From assembly GCA_003001975.1 (NCBI GenBank), contig PVUG01000010.1, forward strand, positions 113,247-177,246: 64,000 nucleotides of DNA, written 5' to 3'. Shown piece by piece: positions 18,387 through 27,399 of this stretch (the first letter of the stretch is position 1; each line of letters begins with the position of its first letter). Source of the stretch: Martelella mediterranea (lineage in GTDB: Bacteria > Pseudomonadota > Alphaproteobacteria > Rhizobiales > Rhizobiaceae). The translations under genes and the position numbers were made by a program. The notes under the pieces are model-generated. The model was given only the letters and a program-made list of their open reading frames with translations. It was not told where the DNA came from and did not search any database.

Positions 18387-18504
18387 TTCAGCCGACTGAT
18401 GCGCGCTCGGTACGGCTGAGCGGAACGAAGTAATGTGATGGCGGCGTCGGCCTCTGCTTGCCGAGGCAGTGATGCAACTTACCGTCCTTTGGTAGCGTCC
18501 CGTC

Positions 18505-19052
18505 CCAACGCCTTTGAGACAGATTTGGCTTAACGGATAAGGGAGGAATTTGGCTCATCATAGCTCACGTAAAGGAAGTGACGATGAGACAGAAATCCGG
18601 TCAGCAGAAACCGACGGCAGACAAGGCGATCAAGGATATCCGCCGAGCCACCCGCAAGTCCTATTCCGCTGAGGAGAAAATCCGCATTGTGCTGGAAGGC
18701 CTGCGCGGCGAAGACAGTATCGCCGCGCTCTGCCGCCGTGAGGGTATCGCCGAAAGCATGTATTACACCTGGTCGAAGGAGTTCCTCGAGGCCTGCAAGC
18801 GGCGGCTGGCTGGCGATACGGCACGGGCCGCAACGACGGATGAGGTAAGGCATCACGTCGGGAAACACGTGATCTGAGAGAGGTCGTGGCCGAGCAGACG
18901 CTGGAACTGCGCCTGCTCAAAAAAAAGCATGATCGGGGATGGGGACGCAGAAGAATGAGATACCCCGCTCCTGAGAAGCTGGAAATCATCCGGCTGGTCG
19001 AGCAATCGCACCTGCCGGTGAAGAAGACGCTGGAACAGCTCGCATTCGCTGA
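18505..19052 (+). mobile_element. IS3-family element, truncated copy 2
   Basis: Left end (same leader as at 12541), orfA and the first part of orfB of an IS3-family element. The run of eight A followed by G near 18919 resembles the slippery site used by IS3 elements to fuse OrfA and OrfB by frameshifting. Similarity to the family stops abruptly inside orfB at about 19050 (after VKKTLEQL), so the DDE catalytic part and the right end are gone. It lies in the same orientation as copy 1. Confidence 0.82.
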
Positions 19053-19155
19053 AATACATGGGACGCCGAGGGAGTTTTCGCCGTTCATTGCTCCGAACTA
19101 TCAAGAGCTTTTTGAGCCGGACAGACTACTGGAGATCCTCAACCAGGAAGACTGA
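18578..19155 (+). pseudogene. IS3 transposase OrfA/OrfB remnant (frameshifted, 3' truncated)
   Basis: OrfA begins at 18578 or at the ATG two codons later and shows the HTH_Tnp_1 region: KSYSAEEKIRIVLEGLRG and ALCRREGIAESMYYTW. A one-base slip near 18855 moves it out of frame; the lost tail resumes in the next frame as VVAEQTLELRLLKK. OrfB starts MRYPAPEKLEIIRLVEQSH and ends at 19155 with about 37 residues that do not look like transposase (AFAEIHGTPREFSP onward). That tail may be the 3' end of the gene into which the element once inserted. Not functional. Confidence 0.8.
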
Positions 19156-19187
19156 CCCAGACAGTCTATGAATATTGAATGCGAGAA

Positions 19188-19211
19188 GGTCCGCTCTTAG
19201 CGGGCCTTTTT
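19188..19211 (+). terminator. Rho-independent terminator
   Basis: Stem GGTCCGCT / AGCGGGCC with a 3-base loop, followed by five T. It lies 32 bases after the stop of the IS/unknown chimeric frame and probably belonged to the disrupted host gene. Confidence 0.75.
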
Positions 19212-19305
19212 CATGGGGATGATCTGGTGGGCTTTTTAGGGGTGTGCACTCTTATGCTTCATTGGCAATTGGTGATGGAGCGAATGACCGTTTCAAAAGG
19301 CGGGC

Positions 19306-20193
19306 TCATGCAGCGCCAGCCTCTCGTGTGATCCAGCGCCGGAAAGCCGCGATCTTGGGAACGGTCAGCTTGTTTGGGTGGACGACAACGAAATAACCTT
19401 CCTTGGTTGGGACGGAAGCGTTGATCGCGAGAACCACGCTTCCGGTTTTCAGAGCGCCGGCAGCATAAACATCCCGCACGACGGCAAGGCCCTGTCCGGC
19501 ACTGGCGCCTTGGATTAACATGGCGTCGTCGGCATAACTTGGCCCTTTCGATGCGTTGCGGCCGGCCCTGACGCCAAGCGCGCGAAACCAGGTCGCCCAT
19601 TCGACCCGGTCGCGATCCTGCAATAGCGGATAGCGCAGGCAATCGACCGGATCGGTCAGGGGGCCATCAAGCAGGAGTGAGGGGCTTGCAATCGCGATGA
19701 GACGCGGTTCGAACAGCAAGGTGGCGTCAAGACCGGAATATTCGCCGGAACCGTGCCGTATCGCAACGTCGACCATGCCGTTATTCATGTCAGCAAGCTG
19801 GACCGATGTTTCAACCCGCACCTCTATCTCGGGATGTTGCGCGGTGAAACCGCCGAGGCGGGGCGCAAGCCAACAGGCGGCAAAAGACGGCGTCGTGCTG
19901 ATGACCAGAGAACGTGGCTTCGCGCGACGATCTTCGAATACCTGAACCGCAGCATCGATCTGCTCAAATCCCGGCGCAACCATGTTGAACAGCCTTAGGC
20001 CATGTGCCGACAGCTTCACTTCACGATTGCCGCGTTGAAGCAGTTTGACCCCAAACCTTGTTTCCAGCGACTTGACCTGCTGGCTCACAGCCCCCGGTGT
20101 GACATTCAATTCCAACGCGGCGCGTTTAATGCTGCCTTGCTGCCCGACTTCGATGAAGGCGCGTAGCGCGCTGAAAGAAACAGGTAGTGTCAT
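19306..20193 (-). CDS. LysR-family transcriptional regulator (GcvA-like)
   Basis: 295 residues. The N-terminal winged helix reads LRAFIEVGQQGSIKRAA and then VTPGAVSQQVKSLE, typical of the GcvA subgroup. The remaining 200 residues form the periplasmic-binding-like effector domain. It is divergent from an MFS gene with about 70 bases between them, and inverted repeats of LysR type lie in that gap, so it probably controls the transporter and itself. Confidence 0.9.
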   Translation of the reverse strand: MTLPVSFSALRAFIEVGQQGSIKRAALELNVTPGAVSQQVKSLETRFGVKLLQRGNREVKLSAHGLRLFNMVAPGFEQIDAAVQVFEDRRAKPRSLVISTTPSFAACWLAPRLGGFTAQHPEIEVRVETSVQLADMNNGMVDVAIRHGSGEYSGLDATLLFEPRLIAIASPSLLLDGPLTDPVDCLRYPLLQDRDRVEWATWFRALGVRAGRNASKGPSYADDAMLIQGASAGQGLAVVRDVYAAGALKTGSVVLAINASVPTKEGYFVVVHPNKLTVPKIAAFRRWITREAGAA

Positions 20194-20202
20194 AAGACAG
20201 AG

Positions 20203-20240
20203 TTTAGCTGAACTAAATCATTCGACAACAGAAATGATTT
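20203..20240. promoter_or_regulatory. Two candidate operators between lysR and MFS gene
   Basis: TTTAG-CTGAA-CTAAA (20203-20217) is a perfect short inverted repeat with T-N11-A geometry as bound by LysR proteins. Next to it, AAATCATT (20215-20222) and AATGATTT (20233-20240) form an 8-base inverted pair. Both lie between the divergent starts. Confidence 0.5.
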
Positions 20241-20261
20241 GTCCGACTGGTGCCGAAATGT

Positions 20262-21446
20262 ATGTCTGCATTCATGCAAACTCATCCTCATCAATCTGAT
20301 CACCTGCCGGCCGCTCTGGTTCGCCTTTTGGCGGTGGGGGCTGGCGCCTCCGTTGCCAACAGCTACTACAATCAGGCATTTCTCGGCCACCTGACGACGG
20401 ATTTCGGCTTGGCATCCGGGATCGCAGCCATTGTGCCGGTGTTGACGCAAGCCGGAAACGCGCTCGGCGTGCTTTTTCTCGCCCCGCTTGGGGATCGACT
20501 GGAACGCAAGTCTCTCATCCTCGCGACCATCGGAACTCTGGTGGCAGCGTTGATCGGCGCGGCCCTCTCGCCAGGCTTCATATGGCTGGCAATCGCAAGC
20601 CTTGCGGTTGGCCTGTTTGCCACTGTTGCACAACAGATCGTTCCTCTCGCCGTGCATCTGGCTCCGCCTTCGGAACGCGGGCGCATTCTCGGCAAAGTGA
20701 CAGGCGGCATCCTCATCGGCATACTGCTTGCCCGCACCATCAGTGGCGCAATTTCGGACCTTTGGGGCTGGACATACGTATTCTGGTTTGCTGCCGTCCT
20801 GATGACGGCGGTCGCTGTCGCATTGGCCGTCTGGTTACCGCGCGTACCGCCGACGACTCACTTGAGTTATCCGCGCCTGCTTGGGTCTTTGTGGACACTG
20901 ATACGGGCACATGCTGCTCTTCGGAGGGCGGTCATGGTGCAATTCCTGATCTTTGCAGCCTTTATCGGTTTCTGGTCAAATCTCGCATTGTTGTTGTCTG
21001 AACCGCCCTATCAACTCGGTGGCACGGCGGTTGGTCTCTTGGCGCTTGTCGGTGTCGCAGGCGCGCTTGCGGCTCCTATTGCCGGTGGCTTTGCGGACCG
21101 TCAGGGGCCGGCTGTTGTGGTTTCGTTCGGCGCGGCGCTCGTGGTGCTGGCCTTTCTCATTTTCGGTCTTTGGCGCGGTTCCATCACCGGTTTGATTGTC
21201 GGTATTCTGGTTCTGGACCTTGCGGTACAGTCCTCGCAGGTTGCCAACCAGGCGCGCGTCTATGCGCTTGATCCGACTGCACGCAGCCGACTGAACACGG
21301 TATTCATGGCGACCATGCTCGCCGGAGGCGCGGCCGGTGCCGGTCTCGCCGGTGCTGCATATGCCGCCTGGGGCTGGACCGGGACATGCGTGTTCGGCGC
21401 GACGTCATCGGCGCTGGCACTATTTTTGTCCCGGAAATCGAATTGA
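20262..21446 (+). CDS. MFS transporter
   Basis: About 394 residues with twelve hydrophobic helices. The signature loop after helix 2 reads PLGDRLERKSL, and helix 1 carries NSYYNQAFL. Similar proteins are sugar or drug exporters of the YnfM/YdeE kind. The start is uncertain: GTG at 20250 and ATGs at 20262 and 20274 are all possible and none has a strong ribosome site. It is regulated probably by the divergent LysR protein. Confidence 0.85.
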   Translation: MSAFMQTHPHQSDHLPAALVRLLAVGAGASVANSYYNQAFLGHLTTDFGLASGIAAIVPVLTQAGNALGVLFLAPLGDRLERKSLILATIGTLVAALIGAALSPGFIWLAIASLAVGLFATVAQQIVPLAVHLAPPSERGRILGKVTGGILIGILLARTISGAISDLWGWTYVFWFAAVLMTAVAVALAVWLPRVPPTTHLSYPRLLGSLWTLIRAHAALRRAVMVQFLIFAAFIGFWSNLALLLSEPPYQLGGTAVGLLALVGVAGALAAPIAGGFADRQGPAVVVSFGAALVVLAFLIFGLWRGSITGLIVGILVLDLAVQSSQVANQARVYALDPTARSRLNTVFMATMLAGGAAGAGLAGAAYAAWGWTGTCVFGATSSALALFLSRKSN

Positions 21447-21623
21447 GATTTCGGAACTTGTTTTGCGGCAGGATGCCTGTTTCATCGATACGCGACAATT
21501 ATAAAGCCAAGGGAATGCCCGTTATGGAACGGCAGGCTATGACGCGCTCGCCCAAAAACCGAAAGTCACTCCTGGCCCCGATGTAACCGCCGGTTTGCAG
21601 CGCCATCGATACAGCGTTGGCCC

Positions 21624-23405
21624 TCACATCGGAAAGAAAAAGCCGATCGCGAAAACCGACGTCAAGCCGACGATGATGTTCATCGGGATTCCCATCTTCA
21701 GGAAATCGCCGAACCGATAGTTGCCGGCTCCATAAACGAGCGTGTTGGTCTGATAACCGATCGGCGTTGCGAAGCTCGCACTGGCTGAAAACATCACGGC
21801 AACGACAAACGGTCGGGGATCAAGACCAAGCTGGGTGGCAAGCGCGATGACGACGGGCGTGTAGACAACCGCTACAGCATTGTTGGTAACGGTCTCCGTC
21901 AGGATGGAGCCGACAAAATAGACCGCCAGCAGCATGAGCATCGGTGACAGGTTTTCCAGCCATGGCTTCAGCATGTTCACGACCAACTCCACGGCGCCGC
22001 TGTTTTCCAGACCGGAGCCCACGATCAGCATCGCGAAGATCAGAACAAGAATGGACCCGTCGATGGTCTTCCAGGCTTCATCACTGTCAATGCAGCGAAG
22101 CGCGAGAATAACGGCAACGCCCAGAAGAGCGAGGATGCCGATTGGCAAGACATTGAATGCGGCAAGGGTGACGATGCCGATCAGGGTCAAGACGGCGATC
22201 GGTGCCTGACGCCGACGAAAGGCCCGGCCGCCGGGCTCCGTAACGGAAACAACATCGCCAACCCTCGACAGATCGCTGAACCCTTCCGAGGTGCCTTCAA
22301 GAAGCAGCTTGTCGGCCGGACGCAATTGAACATTCGGCAGATCCGGTCCTGCCACATGACTGGCGCGATAGGCCCCCAGCACGCGCATGCCTGCGCGCCG
22401 CCCGAGCGCCAGGTTCGCTATTGTCGTGCCGGAACTTCTGCGCGATGGCGACACGATGACCTCGGCCACCCGGACTTCGGCGTCCGGTTCCAGAAAAACC
22501 GAGCGCTGCAAGCCGACCTGCAGGCCGGCCTGTTCTTCGAAGGTCAGAAGTTCGGATGTCGGGGCGATCAGGATCACTGCGTCACCCTGTTTGAGAACGT
22601 GTTCGGGCAGGCCGCTTCGTTCGATCTCGCTCCCGTGCCGAATGCCTGTCACCCGAATGCCGGACCGCTGGAAGTCGCTGATTTCGGCAAGCGTTTTGCC
22701 AATACCCGCATAGTCGGACAGAACCGTGACCTCGGACAGGAACGGCGTCTCCTCATCGCCAACATTCTCGCCGGTGTCCCGGTGCGGCAGCAGGAACCTG
22801 CCGAGCGCGAAGACGGAAATGCCGCCCACAACCGCCGAGATGATGCCGACAGGCGCGATCTCGAATATCGAGAACGGCTCCAGACCATTCTGTTGCGCCA
22901 CTCCCGCCACCAGAAGATTGGTCGACGTGCCGATCAATGTGCAGGTTCCGCCCAGAATGGCGGTGTAGGAAAGCGGTATCAGCAGTCGGGTGGGCGCCAT
23001 GCTCAGGCTTGCGGCAAGGCGCACCACCACCGGGATGAGGACAAGGACAACCGGCGTACTGTTCATGAAGGCGGAAGCGGACGCTGCGATAACGATAAAG
23101 ATCATGATCGCAAAAACAGGGTGGGATTTCGCTCGTCCCACGATGAAATCGGCAAGAGCATCCAGAACGCCTGTCCGCAACAGGGCGCCGGAAACGACGA
23201 ACATCGCTCCGATGGTAATCGGGGCGGAGCTGGAAAAGACGCTCATCACATCATCCGCAGACACCAGGCCAAGGACGATGAACAGCGCCGCGCCGATGAC
23301 AGCAGTGACATCGGGCGGATATTTTTCGATCGTGAAGGCTGCGAAGAGAAGCGCCAGAAGCACCAGTGCCACAATGGCGGGGGAAACACCGATGAACGCG
23401 ATCAT
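21624..23405 (-). CDS. SLC13/DASS-type permease with two RCK-C (TrkA-C) domains
   Basis: 593 residues. Two membrane halves, each ending in a transport loop (MNSTPVVLVLIPVV with GTSTNLL in the first half; TETVTNNAVAVVYTPVV with TPIGYQTN in the second), flank a soluble middle of about 200 residues containing two TrkA-C modules (around FLSEVTVLSDYAGIGKTL and VRVAEVIVSP). This is the layout of bacterial sulfate or dicarboxylate SLC13 permeases. I start at 23405, which has GGAAAG in front, rather than the longer frame. The substrate could be sulfate or a dicarboxylate. Confidence 0.9.
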   Translation of the reverse strand: MIAFIGVSPAIVALVLLALLFAAFTIEKYPPDVTAVIGAALFIVLGLVSADDVMSVFSSSAPITIGAMFVVSGALLRTGVLDALADFIVGRAKSHPVFAIMIFIVIAASASAFMNSTPVVLVLIPVVVRLAASLSMAPTRLLIPLSYTAILGGTCTLIGTSTNLLVAGVAQQNGLEPFSIFEIAPVGIISAVVGGISVFALGRFLLPHRDTGENVGDEETPFLSEVTVLSDYAGIGKTLAEISDFQRSGIRVTGIRHGSEIERSGLPEHVLKQGDAVILIAPTSELLTFEEQAGLQVGLQRSVFLEPDAEVRVAEVIVSPSRRSSGTTIANLALGRRAGMRVLGAYRASHVAGPDLPNVQLRPADKLLLEGTSEGFSDLSRVGDVVSVTEPGGRAFRRRQAPIAVLTLIGIVTLAAFNVLPIGILALLGVAVILALRCIDSDEAWKTIDGSILVLIFAMLIVGSGLENSGAVELVVNMLKPWLENLSPMLMLLAVYFVGSILTETVTNNAVAVVYTPVVIALATQLGLDPRPFVVAVMFSASASFATPIGYQTNTLVYGAGNYRFGDFLKMGIPMNIIVGLTSVFAIGFFFPM

Positions 23406-23809
23406 GACTTTCCGTTCTGCTGTCCGGTTTGGACGCAAATGCTGATATTGATTTCCTCCCGTTCAGATTGTCACAATCTCGACAGCGAGAAAACGGCCCG
23501 GTTGCGCACGATCGCCGGCAATGCCTTCTGATGGGCCAAACCGAAGCAAGCCAGACGCGCGAAAACCGTTTTGAAAGAACGTCGCTGGGCGGTGACCGGT
23601 TCCAGAGCCCTGAAGACAAGTCAGGAAAACATCGATTTTTCAGGCAAGCTCAGCTGTCGAGGTTCCATCGACAATCACATGGTCGTCGTCCATCGGGCAT
23701 TTCCCGATGCGGGCCTCGATCCGGCAGATGAAGCGGATGGAGAGCATTGCCGCCAACGCCAAGACGAAGGCGTTGGCTGGAGCGAAGGGACGGAACGCTC
23801 GATGAGCGG
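23406..23809. other. Intergenic stretch, no gene supported
   Basis: About 400 bases between the SLC13 permease (upstream side) and the 3' end of the serine hydrolase. Open frames here on the plus strand have no family likeness and no ribosome site. I see no clear hairpin or repeat. Confidence 0.5.
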
Positions 23810-25378
23810 CTATCGTCTTGTGAACCGCGCAGGCCCGTTCAGGGCGAACAGTTCAATCTCCAGCGTTTCGGCCTTGTCCGGGCCGCCGGAGAACGTGGCG
23901 GCCGAGCGGGAGCCTGCGGGCGCGTTTTCGGTATCGATGTCGAACACCATCATCGCGCCATCCCACGGCATCAGCTGAAACGCCTCTGGCCTGGGCCCGA
24001 CCAGCAATGCCAGCCCACCGGTCTCGTCCTCGGCCACCTCGACGGTGCCGAAATAGGGGTGACTGTAGCGGCCGATGCAATAGCCTGCGGGCGGCGGCGC
24101 GGCGGCTGCCTTAGGGAACGGCTTTCCGGCGGTCTCGCCAAGCGGGGTATAAAAGCCTGCAAACATCGGCTCATAGCCTGAAAACCAGTCGCGCGTGACA
24201 GCGCCGGTCTGGACCATGTCGGTAAAGCTCGCGCCGATCGATTCGACCGCGCCGACCGGAGCCGCGTTGGAGAGCACCACAATCCCGACATCGAGCGAGG
24301 GGATCAGCGCAAAATAGGTGGCAGCCCCCATAATGAAAGCGCCGGAATGGCTGAGGATCACCCGGCCGCTCGGGTCTGTGCTGACGCCGAATCCGTAGCC
24401 ATAAAAACCGGCGCGTTCATCCGGGCTGTGCGGCCTTCTGGAAAAACTCTGCGGGCTGATTGCCGGCTGCAGGGCTTCGGGCCGGATGAGGTCGGCGCCA
24501 TCGGCGAGCACCATCTTCATCCATTTCGTCATGTCATTGGCCGTGGAACTGATACCGCCAGCAGGCGACTGGGCATCAGGCTCGCGCTGATAGAGCGGGG
24601 CGAAACCCTCTGCGGTTCGGGCGTGGGGCGTCGCGCGGTTTTCGCGCGCCATGAAGTCTTCAAAGCGCGCGCTGGTATTGGTCATGCCAAGCGGCTGAAA
24701 TACGGCCTCCTGCGCAAGATCGCTCCACGCCATGCCGGAAGCATCGGCAACCGCTTCGGCAGCTGCCGTCAGGCCGAAATTCGTATAGGCATAGCTGGTG
24801 CGAAAGGGTGAAAGCGGCTGAAGCCTCAGCCGCTCGAGAATGGTCTGGCGGCCGAAACCGAGGTCCTCGAGATCATCTCCGGCATGATCCGGCAGGCCCG
24901 AGCGATGGCTGTAGAGATCGCCGATCGTCAACCGTTCGCTGACCGCCGCGTCGGAGAGCGAAAACCACGGCAGCAGGTCCTGCATACGGCTGTCCCAGGA
25001 GACCACATCGCGGCTGACCTGGCGGGCGACAACCGTCGCGCCGATGGATTTGGACAGCGAGGCGAGCTGGAACACCGTATCGGGTGTGACCGGCAGGTCG
25101 CCGCCGCGTGTGCCAAATCCCTTGGCATAGACAGTCTCGCCACCTTGAACCACCGCCACGGCGAGGCCAGGAACACCGCTGCGGGCCTTGATGTCTTCAA
25201 CGATGCCATCAAGCGCGGCCACGGCCTTATCAATCTGCCCGGATGGAACCGGAACACCTGCCGTTCGCGATGGCGGCAGCATTTCGGCCAATGCCGGAGC
25301 CGAGAGCAAGACAAGAGAGGCCGAAGCCAGCGAAGCGGAAGCCAGAAAACGGCGGCGCGAAGCTTTGAAATGTGACAT
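23810..25378 (-). CDS. Secreted serine hydrolase, class C beta-lactamase/DD-peptidase fold
   Basis: 522 residues. A twin-arginine-like signal (RRRFLASASLASAS) is followed by a cleavage region near PALAEM. The catalytic motifs are SLSK (S107, K110), YTN (Y198, N200) and HSG in the KTG position (ILSHSGAF). The beta-lactamase domain ends near 400 and is followed by about 120 residues of lipocalin-like beta-rich tail (GYCIGRYSHPYFGTVEV). Members cleave esters or D-amino-acid peptides; true beta-lactam activity is not implied. The adjacent minus-strand gene encodes an outer-membrane TpsB, 80 bases upstream. Confidence 0.9.
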   Translation of the reverse strand: MSHFKASRRRFLASASLASASLVLLSAPALAEMLPPSRTAGVPVPSGQIDKAVAALDGIVEDIKARSGVPGLAVAVVQGGETVYAKGFGTRGGDLPVTPDTVFQLASLSKSIGATVVARQVSRDVVSWDSRMQDLLPWFSLSDAAVSERLTIGDLYSHRSGLPDHAGDDLEDLGFGRQTILERLRLQPLSPFRTSYAYTNFGLTAAAEAVADASGMAWSDLAQEAVFQPLGMTNTSARFEDFMARENRATPHARTAEGFAPLYQREPDAQSPAGGISSTANDMTKWMKMVLADGADLIRPEALQPAISPQSFSRRPHSPDERAGFYGYGFGVSTDPSGRVILSHSGAFIMGAATYFALIPSLDVGIVVLSNAAPVGAVESIGASFTDMVQTGAVTRDWFSGYEPMFAGFYTPLGETAGKPFPKAAAAPPPAGYCIGRYSHPYFGTVEVAEDETGGLALLVGPRPEAFQLMPWDGAMMVFDIDTENAPAGSRSAATFSGGPDKAETLEIELFALNGPARFTRR

Positions 25379-25458
25379 GGAAAACCTCTATCCTCTTTTC
25401 GAAAACCGGCTCCGCCGGAACGTTTCGTTTGTCAGGTGCCGATGCGGCCTGGACCGCA

Positions 25459-27261
25459 TCAGAGCGGTAGCCCCAGCTTGAAGAAAACCCTGAGCCCCTC
25501 ATCCCCACCATTGTCGGGACTGTACCATGGCACCGCGGCGATCAGCTGAAAGTTCATCTTTTCCTTTAACATGCCGCTGACACCGATGCCGACAGACCCC
25601 AGAGCGTCGCGCGCATAGTCGGCGCTTGCCGCTTCATTCCAGACCGCGCCGTAATCCGCGAAGGCCGTCCAGGTCAGATCCGGAAGCGCCGACCAGCCGG
25701 TTTCAATGTCATGGCTGATTTCAAGGGCCGCCGCCGTTCCGCTGGCGCCGGAGAGGCTGCCGCCATCGAAAGCCCAGCCATAAGGATCTCCGCCGAGGGA
25801 GAACTGCGCTGCTACTGGCAGCGGCGTTGCGGAATACTGTCCGGCACTGCGCAGACGAATGGCCGTGTCGGCGCCAAGGTCATGCGCGATGTCGAAATTC
25901 AACCGCGCGAACCGATAGTCCTCCGGCACGTCGGGCAGCGCGGTTTCCTGTCCGAGCCCCTGTCCGAATTCGGCTTTCGTCAGAAAGGCCGTCGACCCGC
26001 TCTGACGATCATAGGTCAGCGACATTGCCGCCCATCGCGTCTGTTCGCGCGCTGCCCGCGTACCCATGACATCGATGCGGTCATTGCGCAGATTGACCTC
26101 GAACCTTCCGAAAAGGCTCTGATCGATCGTGCGGATGAAGGGATAATCGAGCCGCGCCGTGCCGACCACGGATCGGATATGAAGGTCGTCGGCTTTCAGA
26201 TCGCCGCCCGGTTTCTGGGTCACGTATGACAGGTCATATCCAGCGGACAGACCGTTGAAGCCGATCGGGATATCCTGAGATGCCTGCAGAAAGACCATTT
26301 CCTGCGGCGTGTTAGGAACCGTCACGCCCACGAGGCTCGCCGTGTCGAAAAGCCCCAAAATGTCATTGACGGTGACCTTGCCGGACAGCTCCAGCGGACC
26401 GACCTCATCGGAACCCAGATTGTCGAGCCCGGCTCCGGCTGAGGCGCGGTCGAATCCGATATTGAGACGCAGCGTTCCGCCACCTTGCGGGTTTTCCGGC
26501 CGTATCAGAATGCCTTCGATATTGAGCCCGCCAAGATCGCTCATCAGCAGCAGGATGCGCTCGGCCTCCCTGATCCGGATCGGCCGCATGGCGATGATGC
26601 CATCAATATAGGGCGAAAGCCGTTGGCGAATGCCCGGAATGGAACTGTTGATCTCCAGCGTCTCGACATAGCTTTCATAGACGCGCAGCGTAATCTTTCC
26701 GGAGGAGAAGTCCTGAACCGGCACGACTGTCATCGAAAAATAGCCCGCCCGCAGATACCGAGCGTCGACCTCAGCGGCAATCCGATAGAGATCGGCAAGG
26801 CTGATGACCTTTCCCGCCATCCCCTGCCAGAGATCGGAAAACGCCGTAGCCGGAAGTGTTTCCGTGCCCTTGATCGTCAAGGAATTCAGCGTGAAGCGGA
26901 TCCGGCCGGCATCCTTTGCGGGAGTGCGCCGGCGCTGATCCTGCACCTTGATATCGACCGTGCCGATGCGCTGCGGCGGCGTGAACCGCTCGAGAACGGT
27001 CGTCTGGCCGGCAACCGTCTGTTCGATTCGCTCTGCGGTTTGTGCCAGGGCCGTGTCTGTTTTTGCCAGAAGGCAGCCCAGCGCGAGTAAACCACACCCG
27101 AGAAATCCCCACCAGGAGGAAACCGGATGGGCGGGAGGCCCGTTTTTGCCGAGTAAATGCGCAGATCCGCCTGCCGCCTTCTCGTCGTGGGGCATTTCAG
27201 GGGAATTCTGGAGTGCCATCGCGAACAAACCGGAATTCTCTGACAAGGCCGTTTGATGCAT
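25459..27261 (-). CDS. ShlB/FhaC-type outer-membrane transporter (TpsB of two-partner secretion)
   Basis: About 600 residues. After an N-terminal membrane/signal region (WWGFLGCGLLALGCLLA, cleavage near ALAQTAE), a POTRA domain (FTLNSLTIKGTETLPATAF to RVYESYVETLEI) leads into a C-terminal 16-strand barrel with repeated aromatic ends, finishing in FFKLGLPL. The barrel conserved motif region DNLGSDEVGPLELSG matches the DNxG....G pattern of FhaC. I start at ATG 27261 behind GGGGG. No TpsA filament or exoprotein gene is in the window, so this is an orphan or its partner lies elsewhere. Confidence 0.88.
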   Translation of the reverse strand: MHQTALSENSGLFAMALQNSPEMPHDEKAAGGSAHLLGKNGPPAHPVSSWWGFLGCGLLALGCLLAKTDTALAQTAERIEQTVAGQTTVLERFTPPQRIGTVDIKVQDQRRRTPAKDAGRIRFTLNSLTIKGTETLPATAFSDLWQGMAGKVISLADLYRIAAEVDARYLRAGYFSMTVVPVQDFSSGKITLRVYESYVETLEINSSIPGIRQRLSPYIDGIIAMRPIRIREAERILLLMSDLGGLNIEGILIRPENPQGGGTLRLNIGFDRASAGAGLDNLGSDEVGPLELSGKVTVNDILGLFDTASLVGVTVPNTPQEMVFLQASQDIPIGFNGLSAGYDLSYVTQKPGGDLKADDLHIRSVVGTARLDYPFIRTIDQSLFGRFEVNLRNDRIDVMGTRAAREQTRWAAMSLTYDRQSGSTAFLTKAEFGQGLGQETALPDVPEDYRFARLNFDIAHDLGADTAIRLRSAGQYSATPLPVAAQFSLGGDPYGWAFDGGSLSGASGTAAALEISHDIETGWSALPDLTWTAFADYGAVWNEAASADYARDALGSVGIGVSGMLKEKMNFQLIAAVPWYSPDNGGDEGLRVFFKLGLPL

Positions 27262-27399
27262 GGTTCCCCCAATACGGATCGTTGCATAAGGGACCCTGCT
27301 TTGCATTCAGCCTGATGACGGTGGCGAGGCGCACCTGTGGACGAGACCCTGTTTCGCCAACGCTTATCGGGCAGCCGTCTTGCGTTTGAAATCCCCTGT

